Origin: Methyloprofundus sp.
GTDB taxonomy: Bacteria; Pseudomonadota; Gammaproteobacteria; Methylococcales; Methylomonadaceae
Direction: 5' to 3'
DNA length: 64,000 nt
Assembly (NCBI GenBank): GCA_016592635.1
Contig: AP023240.1
Location: 1,426,001 to 1,490,000, forward strand
Positions 35,328 through 44,198 of the stretch are shown here, in pieces. The position numbers were made by a program, and so were the translations under genes. The number at the start of each line of letters is the position of its first letter. Positions within the stretch are counted from its first letter, which is position 1. The notes under the pieces were generated by a model, which worked only from the letters and a program-made list of their open reading frames with translations, ran no database searches and was not told where the DNA came from.

Positions 35328-36125
35328 ATGAAAATATTTAAACTCCCCTCTCTGGCATTAGCTATAAGCTTAAGCACAACCTCCATTATGGCCTGTGCTG
35401 AAATAAGCACATCCAAAGCTGTCATCAAAAATGATGGTACTGAACATATAGCAGCCAGTGTGAACTACCCCACCCCCGTCACAGGTGACCTTTATGTCGC
35501 CATTAAAGTACAGGGGCAATTATTCTTTTTAACAAATGGCGCACAAAGCTTTACTCAAGAAATCAAACCGCTGCATGAAAATCAGGAATATATTGGCAGC
35601 ATACCTTTATTTTATTTTTCCAGTGCTGGCGTTGCTCCAGGTTATTACACCGTCTATCAAGTAACAACTGTTCCAGGTGCCACCCCCTTGGATCCTAACA
35701 ATTGGATTGGCGGTGCTAATGGACTCAGTGCCGTTAACTTTAATATTGGCTTACCCACCACAATAAATGGTGATTTCAATGCAGATGGTTTTGCTGATGA
35801 TGATTTAAATAAAGATGGATTTCACGACGATGATAAGGATAAGGATGGGTATCACGATGATGATTTAGACCATGATGGTTATCATGATGACGACAAGAAT
35901 AAGGATGGTTATCATGACCCCAACGGAAGAGACTTATACATCACTCATTGCTCTCAGTGTCACGGAACAGACCCTAGGCAAAATATTTCTAAAATTTCTC
36001 GTGGTACCAACCCTGCTTCGTCACGTCGGGCAATTAATAGAAATAAAGGTGGCATGGGTTATTTAAATTTTCTGAGCGATACTGAACTGCAAGTCATTGC
36101 GACTTTTATACAAAACCCACAATAA
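35328..36125 (+). CDS. Secreted protein with DxDxDG repeats and cytochrome-c-like C-terminus (paralogue 2)
   Basis: Clear paralogue of 28583: same signal peptide layout, N-domain (GDLYVAIKVQGQLFFL, NWIGGANGLSAVNF), acidic repeats (ADGFADDD and five DKDGYHDDD-type units) and C-terminal domain with a canonical haem motif CSQCH and GGMGYLNFL. It lacks the long Asn/Asp linker. ATG 35328 is used because the TTG at 35304 precedes the signal peptide. It is followed after 115 bp by the TlpA-DUF4266-DUF3570-ApbE-DsbD genes and could lead that operon. Confidence 0.78.
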   Translation: MKIFKLPSLALAISLSTTSIMACAEISTSKAVIKNDGTEHIAASVNYPTPVTGDLYVAIKVQGQLFFLTNGAQSFTQEIKPLHENQEYIGSIPLFYFSSAGVAPGYYTVYQVTTVPGATPLDPNNWIGGANGLSAVNFNIGLPTTINGDFNADGFADDDLNKDGFHDDDKDKDGYHDDDLDHDGYHDDDKNKDGYHDPNGRDLYITHCSQCHGTDPRQNISKISRGTNPASSRRAINRNKGGMGYLNFLSDTELQVIATFIQNPQ

Positions 36126-36240
36126 GAAACGAGGGTTTAACCCTAATATATTTTATAGGATTTTATGAGGAGCATGCATGCACTATAACAGTGGGTGAAT
36201 GTCTTTATTTTTCATATATATTTACTTTTACAGATTACTT

Positions 36241-36744
36241 ATGCATACCTTGCACACAAAAATAATAAGCATTGTTTTCTTTTTCAGCATTAGCCTCTCA
36301 GTACAAGCTCTGGAAATAGGCCAAGTGGCACCTAATTTTTCTTTACCGTCACTCACTTCTGATGCAAACCGCACACTCAGCCAATATCGAGGCCAAGTTG
36401 TTTATGTCGATTTTTGGGCATCATGGTGCGCACCTTGCCGCACCTCTTTCCCTTTGTTAGAAAAACTATACAAAACTAATAAAGATAAAGGCTTTACCTT
36501 AGTTGCCATCAATATGGATGAAGAACTGGTAGCAGTAACTCAGTTTTTACAAATGTACCCTACCAGTTTCGAGCTGTTACGTGATGCCGAGGGACAATGG
36601 GCAGATGCTTATGGCATAGAAACCATGCCAACCTCTTATATTATTGATAAAAAAGGGGTAATACGCCATATCCATAACGGTTTTTCCAAAGATGATATTG
36701 TTGATATTGAACGCATAGTAAAACAACTACTTAACGAAAACTAA
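36241..36744 (+). CDS. TlpA/ResA-type periplasmic thioredoxin
   Basis: Exported thiol-disulfide protein with a signal segment (IISIVFFFSISLSVQA) and the active site WCAPC in FWASWCAPCRTSFP. Cis-Pro is in MPTSYIIDK. At 167 aa from ATG 36241 it fits the family; a start at 36199 would add a second hydrophobic stretch and is less likely. It overlaps the next ORF by one base. A cytochrome-maturation or DsbD-linked reductant role is inferred. Confidence 0.88.
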   Translation: MHTLHTKIISIVFFFSISLSVQALEIGQVAPNFSLPSLTSDANRTLSQYRGQVVYVDFWASWCAPCRTSFPLLEKLYKTNKDKGFTLVAINMDEELVAVTQFLQMYPTSFELLRDAEGQWADAYGIETMPTSYIIDKKGVIRHIHNGFSKDDIVDIERIVKQLLNEN

Positions 36745-36965
36745 TGAAAAAAAGCTTACATTATCTAGCTTACCCGCTATTAATGCTGATCACATTATCT
36801 GCGTGTACACCCATAAAACCATGGCAACGCGGTCATTTAGCACTACCACAAATGGCTTTAGAAAATGATATTCAAGAAGCTGCTTTACGTCAGCACACCT
36901 TTTTCAGCAAAGAATCAGCTTCAGGTGGATATGGCGGTGGAGGAGGAGGTTGTGGCTGTAATTAA
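36744..36965 (+). CDS. DUF4266 lipoprotein
   Basis: 73 aa with a lipobox (LITLSAC), the conserved PIKPWQRGHLALPQMAL and EAALRQHTFFSKESASGG, and a Gly-rich tail ending in CGCN. This family is found next to DUF3570 and ApbE genes and its C-terminal cysteines are conserved. Its biochemical role has not been described; the cluster suggests an envelope redox or flavinylated assembly. Translationally coupled to tlpA (TAATG). Confidence 0.88.
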   Translation: MKKSLHYLAYPLLMLITLSACTPIKPWQRGHLALPQMALENDIQEAALRQHTFFSKESASGGYGGGGGGCGCN

Positions 36966-37162
36966 GAATAAGTCTCCTTAGCCTAATACATTAAAGTACC
37001 TGTATTCAGTTAGGGTGTACTGAGGCACGAGGCGCATCTTTTAGTCTCTTGATACACTTCCTGTATAAAAACTACTCACTTAATAGTGGTAACTCAGGAT
37101 TTTGCCAACAAAAGCAAACACTTTTTAGATATTTTAACCCCTTGCCCCTTATGGGAAATTTA

Positions 37163-38317
37163 ATGAACAATACATTAGTAGAGCGTCTAACCCTCGCTGC
37201 ACTTGCACTTCCCGCATTAATGCAAACCGCACAAGCAGGGCGTACTGAAGAAACTTATAATGCGGATTTTCAATATGCTCATTATGAAGAAAGCAATCAG
37301 CGCATGCAGGCTGATGTATTTGATTTTTCAGCGGCCGCTCCGATAGGTAAAGCCTTTACTGCATCGATAGATTTAGTCCGAGATACACTTTCTGGTGCAT
37401 CCCCCATGTTTAATCTTCGTAATGCACAAGGTGAGGTGCAGCAAGTATTAAGCGGTGCATCAATACGCGAACAACGCGATGCTGTCAACGCATCACTTAG
37501 TTACGCATTCGATGATGTTGCCATTAATTTAGGCGGCGGAGTTTCTAATGAAAATGACTACTTGGCACACTATATCAGCACAGGTTTAAACTGGGAATTA
37601 AATCAGAAAATGACCACACTCAGCTTCTCTGCCTCTGTTTCTTTTGATGAAGTCAGCAAAACGGGGCAACCTGATTTTAAGCGTAGTAAGACTAGTCAAC
37701 AATATTTATTAGGCATTACCCAAATTATAGACAAAGACAGCCTACTGCAAAGTAATATGACCTTCTCTTATCACCACGGTTATCTATCTGATCCTTACAA
37801 ACTTGTTTTTATTGAAGGCCAAGGCGTGCGCTCAGATAGCCGTCCCGAAAAGAAATTTCAATGGGCTTGGTTGACGCGATATGTACGCTATTTTAAATCA
37901 TTGCATAACGCGGCTCTGCATGCTGATTATCGTTTTTATATTGATGACTGGGGCGTACAAGCGCATACGGCAGAACTTAGCTGGCAACAACCCATTATTG
38001 ATGGTTGGATCATTATGCCGCGCTTTCGTTATTATAGCCAAGATCAGGCCAGTTTTTATAGTGCCGTTTTTGATAGCTCATATAGCAGTAATATTCATTC
38101 CAGTGATTATAGGTTAGCAGGGTTTGGTGCAGTAGGCGGTGGCATTAAATTAAGCAAAACCTTTCTACTAAATGGCTTTGTCAAGGATATTAAGTTGCAA
38201 ACGGCCTTTGACTATTATCAACGCAAAGCCAGTTACCAAATTGGTGGCAGTAGTAAAGGAGGCTTTGACAACTTTAGTTTTTATATGGTAACGGCTTCGA
38301 TTAATGTCAAATTCTAA
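37163..38317 (+). CDS. DUF3570 beta-barrel outer-membrane protein
   Basis: Signal peptide (LALPALMQTAQA) then a predicted ~14-16-strand barrel with alternating aromatic strands and a C-terminal ASINVKF. Family segments: FSAAAPIGKAFTASIDLVRDTLSGASP and LNGFVKDIKLQTAFDYYQRKASY. The start at 37163 is preferred because the longer frame from 37049 adds an unrelated N-terminus. It overlaps apbE by 14 nt. Confidence 0.85.
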   Translation: MNNTLVERLTLAALALPALMQTAQAGRTEETYNADFQYAHYEESNQRMQADVFDFSAAAPIGKAFTASIDLVRDTLSGASPMFNLRNAQGEVQQVLSGASIREQRDAVNASLSYAFDDVAINLGGGVSNENDYLAHYISTGLNWELNQKMTTLSFSASVSFDEVSKTGQPDFKRSKTSQQYLLGITQIIDKDSLLQSNMTFSYHHGYLSDPYKLVFIEGQGVRSDSRPEKKFQWAWLTRYVRYFKSLHNAALHADYRFYIDDWGVQAHTAELSWQQPIIDGWIIMPRFRYYSQDQASFYSAVFDSSYSSNIHSSDYRLAGFGAVGGGIKLSKTFLLNGFVKDIKLQTAFDYYQRKASYQIGGSSKGGFDNFSFYMVTASINVKF

Positions 38318-39233
38318 GAGGCGGCGTATAAAAAAACAGCATTTAGTCAATTATGATTTTTATGCCATGGGTTCGCCTTGCCATATGCAATTTTATGCAA
38401 AAACAAAAGCGCAAGCCAATCAGGCACAACAGCTAGCTATGCAGTGCTTGGCAGATTTGGAACAACGCTACTCGCGCTATCGAAATGATAGTCTGATTAG
38501 CACAATAAATCGTGCATCAGGCCAAGGAAAAGCCATTACCATAGACGAAGAGACCGCCGCATTGCTAGCGTATGCACAACAATGCTATCAAGAAAGCGAC
38601 GGACTATTTGATGTCACTTCAGGTGTTTTACAACGCTTGTGGTCGATGGATAAAACTACACTTCCTGATGAAACGGCCATTGATGCACTCCTACCTTTAA
38701 TAGGCTGGGATAAAGTGCAATGGGATAAGAATAGTGTGTATTTACCACTAGCAGGCATGCAGTTGGATTTTGGCGGCATAGTTAAAGAATATGCCGCGGA
38801 TAGCATTACTCAGTTATTACATGGCCTTGGTATTAGCTCCGGCGTTATTGAATTGGGCGGAGACATAAAAATAATCGGTGCACAACCCGACGGTCAAGGC
38901 TGGCCTGTTGCTATTCGTGACCCGCGGCAACCCGATAATATTATTATACAACTGACTTTAACATCAGGCGCATTAGCCAGTAGTGGTGATTATGAGCGTT
39001 TTCAATTAATTGATGGGGTGCGTTACAGTCATTTACTCAACCCCAAAACAGGTAAACCAGTTAGCGGCTTGCGTGCAGTGAGTATTATCAGTGAGCATTG
39101 TGTCATAGCAGGTAGTCTCGCTACTTTAGCGATGCTTAAAGGTAAGCAAGGGCTGTCATGGTTGCAGGAAAATGAACTGTCTTTTTTTTGTTGTGCCAAT
39201 AATGGCCAGACTTATCAGCAATTATCCCAATAG
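38304..39233 (+). CDS. apbE: FAD:protein FMN transferase ApbE
   Basis: Covalently attaches FMN to Thr/Ser of periplasmic flavoproteins. MGSPCHMQFYAK, DVTSGVLQRLW, LDFGGIVKEYAADSI, GVIELGGDIKIIG and SSGDYERFQLIDGVRYSHLLNPKTGKP are all characteristic. There is no obvious signal peptide, so the enzyme may be cytoplasmic or the true start may differ. No flavinylation target (D-G-x-T-G-A-T type) is visible among its neighbours. Confidence 0.9.
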   Translation: MSNSKRRRIKKQHLVNYDFYAMGSPCHMQFYAKTKAQANQAQQLAMQCLADLEQRYSRYRNDSLISTINRASGQGKAITIDEETAALLAYAQQCYQESDGLFDVTSGVLQRLWSMDKTTLPDETAIDALLPLIGWDKVQWDKNSVYLPLAGMQLDFGGIVKEYAADSITQLLHGLGISSGVIELGGDIKIIGAQPDGQGWPVAIRDPRQPDNIIIQLTLTSGALASSGDYERFQLIDGVRYSHLLNPKTGKPVSGLRAVSIISEHCVIAGSLATLAMLKGKQGLSWLQENELSFFCCANNGQTYQQLSQ

Positions 39234-39253
39234 ATTAACTTTAAGGTCGAACA

Positions 39254-41176
39254 ATGAACATTAAACTATTTCTTAGATTCTGTATTGTATTCTTTCTTTC
39301 TTATACGTCTGTTTGGGCCGGTGCCAAAGCACAAATAGAAATACAAGCAATCAATGCACAACAGTGGCCAGCACATTATCAAGTCACGCTCACCTTGCCG
39401 GCACATCATCATGCCTATTTAGATAAAGGCCAAGAGCAAGCCTATATTCCTGTCACGTTAGACCCTAAAGGTTTACTGGCAAAAAATGGATTATTTATCA
39501 GCCACCTTGATTTACCACAAGGTGAATATGATAACGAAGCAAAAGCAACTGTCTTAAGGCATACAGGAAAAATTGACTTCATTTTAAAACCGCAAAATAA
39601 GAGTAGTACCTCGCTTGACCCCGTCAATCACATAGCGTTGCGCTATCAACTTTGTGATGAAGTCAATAACGTCTGTTTTCGACCTCAAACTGTAGAACTG
39701 GCTTTGGGTCTACCTGAACCTCAATCCCAAACTATCACCATAGCAAGTAAAGGTTTAAGTTTTTTGGGTACCGACTTAATTGAGGAAGATACCGATACCA
39801 GTTGGATGAGCTGGTTGCTAAATATTTTTCATGATAATGCAAATAACACGCTTCTACTCTTCGCCTTAATGTTTCTTGCAGGACTCTTATCCGTTGCAAC
39901 GCCATGCGTGTATCCAATGCTACCGATTACCTCCATGTTAATCGTCAATCGCGCCCAAGGAATAGCAAATAAGGAAAAGCTACATGCATTGACTTACTTA
40001 ATTGGCATGGTTGGAACTTATGTTATCTTAGGCGTAATGGCAGGCATGACGGGCGGCGCATTCAATAGTTTTATGCAGTCTGCTTTTGTCAATCTTGCTT
40101 TTGCACTCTTTTTTGCTTTTTTTGCCATCTCTTTACTTGGCTATTATGAATTCAGTTTTATGCAAAATGAAGTAGTTCAACTGGACCAAAATACAGCCAA
40201 GGTAAAGGGTTATTTTGGAACCTGGTTGATGGGTAGCATTGCCGGTCTAGTTATCTCACCCTGCGTAGGTCCAATTGTCTTTGCCTTACTCTTGCAAATT
40301 GCAGATAACATTGCCGCACAAGCAGAAACATTAGCAGCATTAGGGCAGTCACTTAGTTTTTTTGAAAAATTGGCTATTGCAATGCATGGCGGCATACTGA
40401 TGAGCGGTTTTGGTCTAGGCGTTGGTTTGCCATTCTTTCTTATTAGTGTCATTAAATTCAAACAACTTCCCAAGGCTGGCTATTGGATGAATAAGGTAAA
40501 GTATGCCTTTGGGTTTGCTATCTTATATTTTGCTTATACCTATTTTGCTAAAGGTTTAGGTGTTTTACAGGTGCAAGATAATGTTATTTCAATGCTTGCT
40601 TGGAGTTTGGTTGTACTATGGTTTGCCATTGTGCATTTTAATATCTTAAGTGATGCAGCACATGACCAACATCCATCCAGAAAATTAAGTCGTTTTGCTG
40701 GCGTAGTTGCGCTAATAGTGGGTGGGTGGCTAATGGTATCAGGGCTCAACCATGTATCTGTTATTGACTCAGCCTATGCAAACTCAAGTGTCAGGATTTC
40801 AAATGAGCAAAATCTGCATGACCAGAATAAGATAGCTTGGATACACTCATTCGAACAAGCCCAGCGAATAGCACGTTCAAGTGGTAAACCCATTTTTATA
40901 GATTTTTATGCCAGTTGGTGTGCAAATTGCCTTGCCTTTAGCCAAGAGACTATTGATAACCAAGAGCTTAATCGAACTTTACGAGAGCAAGCCGTTCCAT
41001 TAAAGATCATTGATAAGACCCCTGAGTTTGAAGCATTTAAAAATATGCCTGAGCATCGTCAACTTAAAATTGGCTTACCTTACTTTGCCATACTCAATAG
41101 TGATGGTATATTGCAGTGGTCTGGGACAGATTATAAAGCCAGTCAAACGATGATTAAAGTATTACAACGATTATAG
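39254..41176 (+). CDS. dsbD: Thiol:disulfide interchange protein DsbD
   Basis: Carries reducing power from cytoplasmic thioredoxin to the periplasm. The N-domain has its Cys pair in LCDEVNNVCFRP; eight membrane helices include CVYPML (ATPCVYPML) and ISPCVGPIV; the C-terminal thioredoxin domain has ASWCANCLAF. At 640 aa it is full length. The last gene of the TlpA-DUF4266-DUF3570-ApbE group, probably feeding electrons to TlpA. Confidence 0.92.
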   Translation: MNIKLFLRFCIVFFLSYTSVWAGAKAQIEIQAINAQQWPAHYQVTLTLPAHHHAYLDKGQEQAYIPVTLDPKGLLAKNGLFISHLDLPQGEYDNEAKATVLRHTGKIDFILKPQNKSSTSLDPVNHIALRYQLCDEVNNVCFRPQTVELALGLPEPQSQTITIASKGLSFLGTDLIEEDTDTSWMSWLLNIFHDNANNTLLLFALMFLAGLLSVATPCVYPMLPITSMLIVNRAQGIANKEKLHALTYLIGMVGTYVILGVMAGMTGGAFNSFMQSAFVNLAFALFFAFFAISLLGYYEFSFMQNEVVQLDQNTAKVKGYFGTWLMGSIAGLVISPCVGPIVFALLLQIADNIAAQAETLAALGQSLSFFEKLAIAMHGGILMSGFGLGVGLPFFLISVIKFKQLPKAGYWMNKVKYAFGFAILYFAYTYFAKGLGVLQVQDNVISMLAWSLVVLWFAIVHFNILSDAAHDQHPSRKLSRFAGVVALIVGGWLMVSGLNHVSVIDSAYANSSVRISNEQNLHDQNKIAWIHSFEQAQRIARSSGKPIFIDFYASWCANCLAFSQETIDNQELNRTLREQAVPLKIIDKTPEFEAFKNMPEHRQLKIGLPYFAILNSDGILQWSGTDYKASQTMIKVLQRL

Positions 41177-41201
41177 ACGTTACGCATTGACTGTAGATTC
41201 C

Positions 41202-41333
41202 ATAATTTGCAGAGTTAATGTAGAGTGTCGTGCAAAAAATGTATGATTTTATGCCTTTTTGTTAGGCGGTCTTTATAAAACATAATTGTTACAATGATTT
41301 ACTTGTGTTTTTTTAGGTGGCATAGATTGTGCC
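41202..41333 (+). promoter_or_regulatory. sigma-54 promoter with upstream activator-type repeat (copy 2)
   Basis: TGGCATAGATTGTGCC has GG at 41319-41320 and GC at 41331-41332. The TTTGCA (41206-41211) and TGCAAA (41231-41236) pair and all intervening positions keep the same spacing as at 28351-28482. The leader to the GT2 gene is about 130 nt. Confidence 0.75.
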
Positions 41334-41473
41334 TGCTCTGGTAGTGATGTGTAGGGGGTATTATTAAACCCTCATCGCTAAGCTAGGATAAATACTTGAA
41401 ATAGTAGAATTCTGCATTTTGATATAAACAATTAAGCTATTACGGTTTTAAGCCGTACAAAATCAAATAAACT

Positions 41474-42202
41474 ATGAAAATATCTGTTGTTGTTCCTGTA
41501 TATAATGAAGAAGAGAATGTTGAACAGCTTATTACTGAAATAGCCAGTGTGCTGCAAGGTCAGGATGAGTTTGAAATGATTTTTGTAGACGATGGCAGTA
41601 CTGATGCAACTTTAGCAAAATTGCAGGCACTGATGCAAAGTCAAACTGAGCTACGTGTCATTCAACATGCGACTAGTTGTGGGCAAAGTCGGGCAATACA
41701 TACGGGGGTTAGTGCTGCAAAGTATGCTTGGGTTGCGACTCTTGATGGCGATGGGCAAAATGATCCTGTGGATATTCCCAATTTAGTGACAGCGCAGCAG
41801 CAATATGAGGATCCTGAATCATTATGGTTGTTAGCTGGGTTTCGTCACCAAAGGAATGATAGTGGCTGGCGGCGATTTTCATCGCGCTTTGCAAATACAA
41901 TTCGCCAGAAAATACTACGGGATGATACCCCAGATACAGGTTGCGGTTTAAAATTATTTAGACGAGATAAGTTTCTAAGTTTGCCCTATTTTGATCACAT
42001 TCATCGGTTTTTACCCGCGATGATGTTGGCTGCGGGTGGGCAAGTCATTTCAGTAAAAGTGAGCCATAGAGCACGACTACATGGACAGTCAAAGTATGGC
42101 ACTATTGATCGTTTAATGGCTGGTATTATTGATATTCTTGGAGTGGTTTGGCTAAGAAAGCGTCACAGTATCCCAGTTGTTCAGGAGTTTAAACGTGGAT
42201 AA
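41474..42202 (+). CDS. Family 2 glycosyltransferase (dolichol-phosphate-sugar synthase type)
   Basis: Transfers a sugar to a lipid carrier. VVPVYNEEENVEQL, IFVDDGSTD and DGDGQNDPVDI (DxD region) are seen; RARLHGQSKYG near the C-terminus is typical of DPM1/ArnC-like enzymes. At 242 aa it lacks the C-terminal membrane helices of ArnC. It overlaps the next gene and starts the GT2 / LAB_N / ArnT-like cluster. Confidence 0.88.
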   Translation: MKISVVVPVYNEEENVEQLITEIASVLQGQDEFEMIFVDDGSTDATLAKLQALMQSQTELRVIQHATSCGQSRAIHTGVSAAKYAWVATLDGDGQNDPVDIPNLVTAQQQYEDPESLWLLAGFRHQRNDSGWRRFSSRFANTIRQKILRDDTPDTGCGLKLFRRDKFLSLPYFDHIHRFLPAMMLAAGGQVISVKVSHRARLHGQSKYGTIDRLMAGIIDILGVVWLRKRHSIPVVQEFKRG

Positions 42203-42515
42203 AGAAATAATGTGGTTAATTGTTGGTTTTACAGGGCAGGCTTTATTTTCAGCACGCTTTCTAATTCAATGGTTGGCCAGCGAACGCGAAAAGCGTAGCA
42301 TTATTCCCGTACTGTTTTGGTATTTTAGTATATTTGGTGGCACCACATTGTTTATTTATGCTTTGCATAAACAAGACCCTGTCTTTATATTTGGGCAGGG
42401 TACTGGGCTACTCATTTATTGTCGTAATTTATATTTTGTTATTCGTACAAAAAACGCCCTACAGGGTGAAGAAGTACAACTGGCAAAAGCCTCATTACAC
42501 GACCAATCGACATAG
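42195..42515 (+). CDS. Lipid-A-disaccharide-synthase N-terminal domain (LAB_N) membrane protein
   Basis: 106 aa, about three membrane helices, with the family motif FTGQALFSARFLIQWLASEREKRS and PVLFWYFSIFGG. The start is a GTG at 42195 with AGGAG 7 nt upstream, overlapping the GT2 stop by 8 nt. LAB_N proteins form multimembrane partners for DPM-type synthases and ArnT-like transferases. Confidence 0.88.
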   Translation: MDKEIMWLIVGFTGQALFSARFLIQWLASEREKRSIIPVLFWYFSIFGGTTLFIYALHKQDPVFIFGQGTGLLIYCRNLYFVIRTKNALQGEEVQLAKASLHDQST

Positions 42516-42520
42516 GTATT

Positions 42521-44083
42521 ATGCCCAATTCTATACAGCTTGCTAAATGGGGACTTATACCTCTGTGGCTATTGCTTACCCTCAGTATCTTTTTTCGACC
42601 ATTAACCCCGATAGATGAGACACGCTATTTAAGTGTTGCCTGGGAAATGTGGTTACGGCAAGAATTTTTAGTGCCTTACCTGAATGGTGCAACCTATAGC
42701 CACAAACCACCCTTGTTATTTTGGCTGATTAATTTGAGCTGGGGAATATTTGGTGTCAATGAATGGTCGGCACGCCTTATTGGGCCTCTTGGTGCATTAT
42801 TGAATTTATATTTAACGCGGGCACTTGCTAAAAAGCTATGGCCTGAACAGGCACAAGCCGCACTATTAGCTCCATGGGTATTGGCAGCAACATTACTCTG
42901 GGCAGTATTTGCCACGGCTACCATGTTCGATATTTTACTCACTAATTGTGTATTATTGGGCATGATCGGTTTGGTTGCTGTTTACCAAGATAACTCCATG
43001 CAAGCTTGGCTTTTAGTGGGGGTGGCAATTGGTTTGGGTGTGCTGACCAAAGGGCCGGTTATTTTAGTGCACCTATTGCCTGTTGCGCTGGCGGTACCGC
43101 TATGGAATAACAATAAAACGCTTAGTTATTATCGTTGGTATGGGCTTTTATTGGCGGCGATAGGATTGGGGGCATTGATTGCATTAGCTTGGGCTATTCC
43201 GGCAGCAGTACAGGGAGGCGAGGCTTACGGCAAAGCTATTCTGTGGAGCCAAACGGCTGACCGAGCTATTACAACTCGTATTCATGCGCGGCCTTTTTGG
43301 TGGTATTTACCTTTTTTGCCACTATTCGTTTTTCCGTGGATTACATGGCCACGTCTTTGGACTAATATAAAAAATATGCCTTGGAAAAGTGATCAAGGTT
43401 TACGTTTTTGCAGTGTTTGGTTTATTGCTTGTTTTATTGTGTTTTCTTTGATTCAAAGTAAGCAGGTACATTATTTGGTACCGTTATTACCGGCAATCAG
43501 CTTATTAATTGCGCGTTTAATGACTGGGGTTCAAGAGAAAAATAGCATTATTAGTGAATTGATTTTGCCTATCAGTTTATGTGTTCTTGGGCTGGTTTTG
43601 TTGTTTATGCCATATATTCCCGCTTTAGCAAAGCTTGCATGGGTACAAGCAACAGACTCTATTTGGGGAGGCTGTATTTTTTGTTTTGGCTTGCTGTTAT
43701 GCCTCATTACCTACTATCAAAAGAGGTTATCAATCGTATTGGCGAGTAGTATTATTGTCTGTAGTATATTGATAAGTTTTATTTGTTTTTTTAAATATAC
43801 TGGGCTTGCTTATAATCTCCAGCCTGCTGCAGATAGGGTCAGTGACCTGCAAAAAAATAATATTCCTGTTGCCTATGCACATAAATATCAAGGTCAGTTT
43901 CAATTTCTTGGTCGTTTAACCAAGCCAATTGAAGTGATTGGTTATGGTCAAGTCCACCAGTGGTTTAGCCAGCACCCTGAAGGTTATATTGTTTCTGTAG
44001 AAAATAAACCAAATGCTCATGCTCGTTATGTGCAGCGCCAGCGTGAGCGCTGGCTGATATTTAGAAAAGGCTCTTGGGAGTAA
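42521..44083 (+). CDS. ArnT-like GT39/GT83 membrane glycosyltransferase
   Basis: Uses a polyprenyl-phosphate sugar donor in the periplasm. About 11 membrane helices; acidic loop FFRPLTPIDETRYLSVAWEMW and YSHKPPLLFWLI are the catalytic hallmarks. At 520 aa it fits. With the two genes before it, it probably decorates lipid A or an exported glycan; the sugar is unknown. Confidence 0.88.
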   Translation: MPNSIQLAKWGLIPLWLLLTLSIFFRPLTPIDETRYLSVAWEMWLRQEFLVPYLNGATYSHKPPLLFWLINLSWGIFGVNEWSARLIGPLGALLNLYLTRALAKKLWPEQAQAALLAPWVLAATLLWAVFATATMFDILLTNCVLLGMIGLVAVYQDNSMQAWLLVGVAIGLGVLTKGPVILVHLLPVALAVPLWNNNKTLSYYRWYGLLLAAIGLGALIALAWAIPAAVQGGEAYGKAILWSQTADRAITTRIHARPFWWYLPFLPLFVFPWITWPRLWTNIKNMPWKSDQGLRFCSVWFIACFIVFSLIQSKQVHYLVPLLPAISLLIARLMTGVQEKNSIISELILPISLCVLGLVLLFMPYIPALAKLAWVQATDSIWGGCIFCFGLLLCLITYYQKRLSIVLASSIIVCSILISFICFFKYTGLAYNLQPAADRVSDLQKNNIPVAYAHKYQGQFQFLGRLTKPIEVIGYGQVHQWFSQHPEGYIVSVENKPNAHARYVQRQRERWLIFRKGSWE

Positions 44084-44167
44084 TGTGTAGATGTTTTATT
44101 TGCTAGGGCGGAGAGGTGTACGTAGCCAGAACTTTTTTTAAAAAGTGAGGTACTTCTGTATTCTAAG

Positions 44168-44198
44168 AAAATCAAGAAATAGTATATTTCTTGATTTT
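44168..44198. terminator. Terminator between the ArnT-like gene and the response regulator
   Basis: A 14-bp stem (44168-44181 with 44185-44198) with a 3-nt loop, A-run on the left and TTTTA on the right, works in both directions and overlaps the end of the response regulator gene. Confidence 0.7.
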
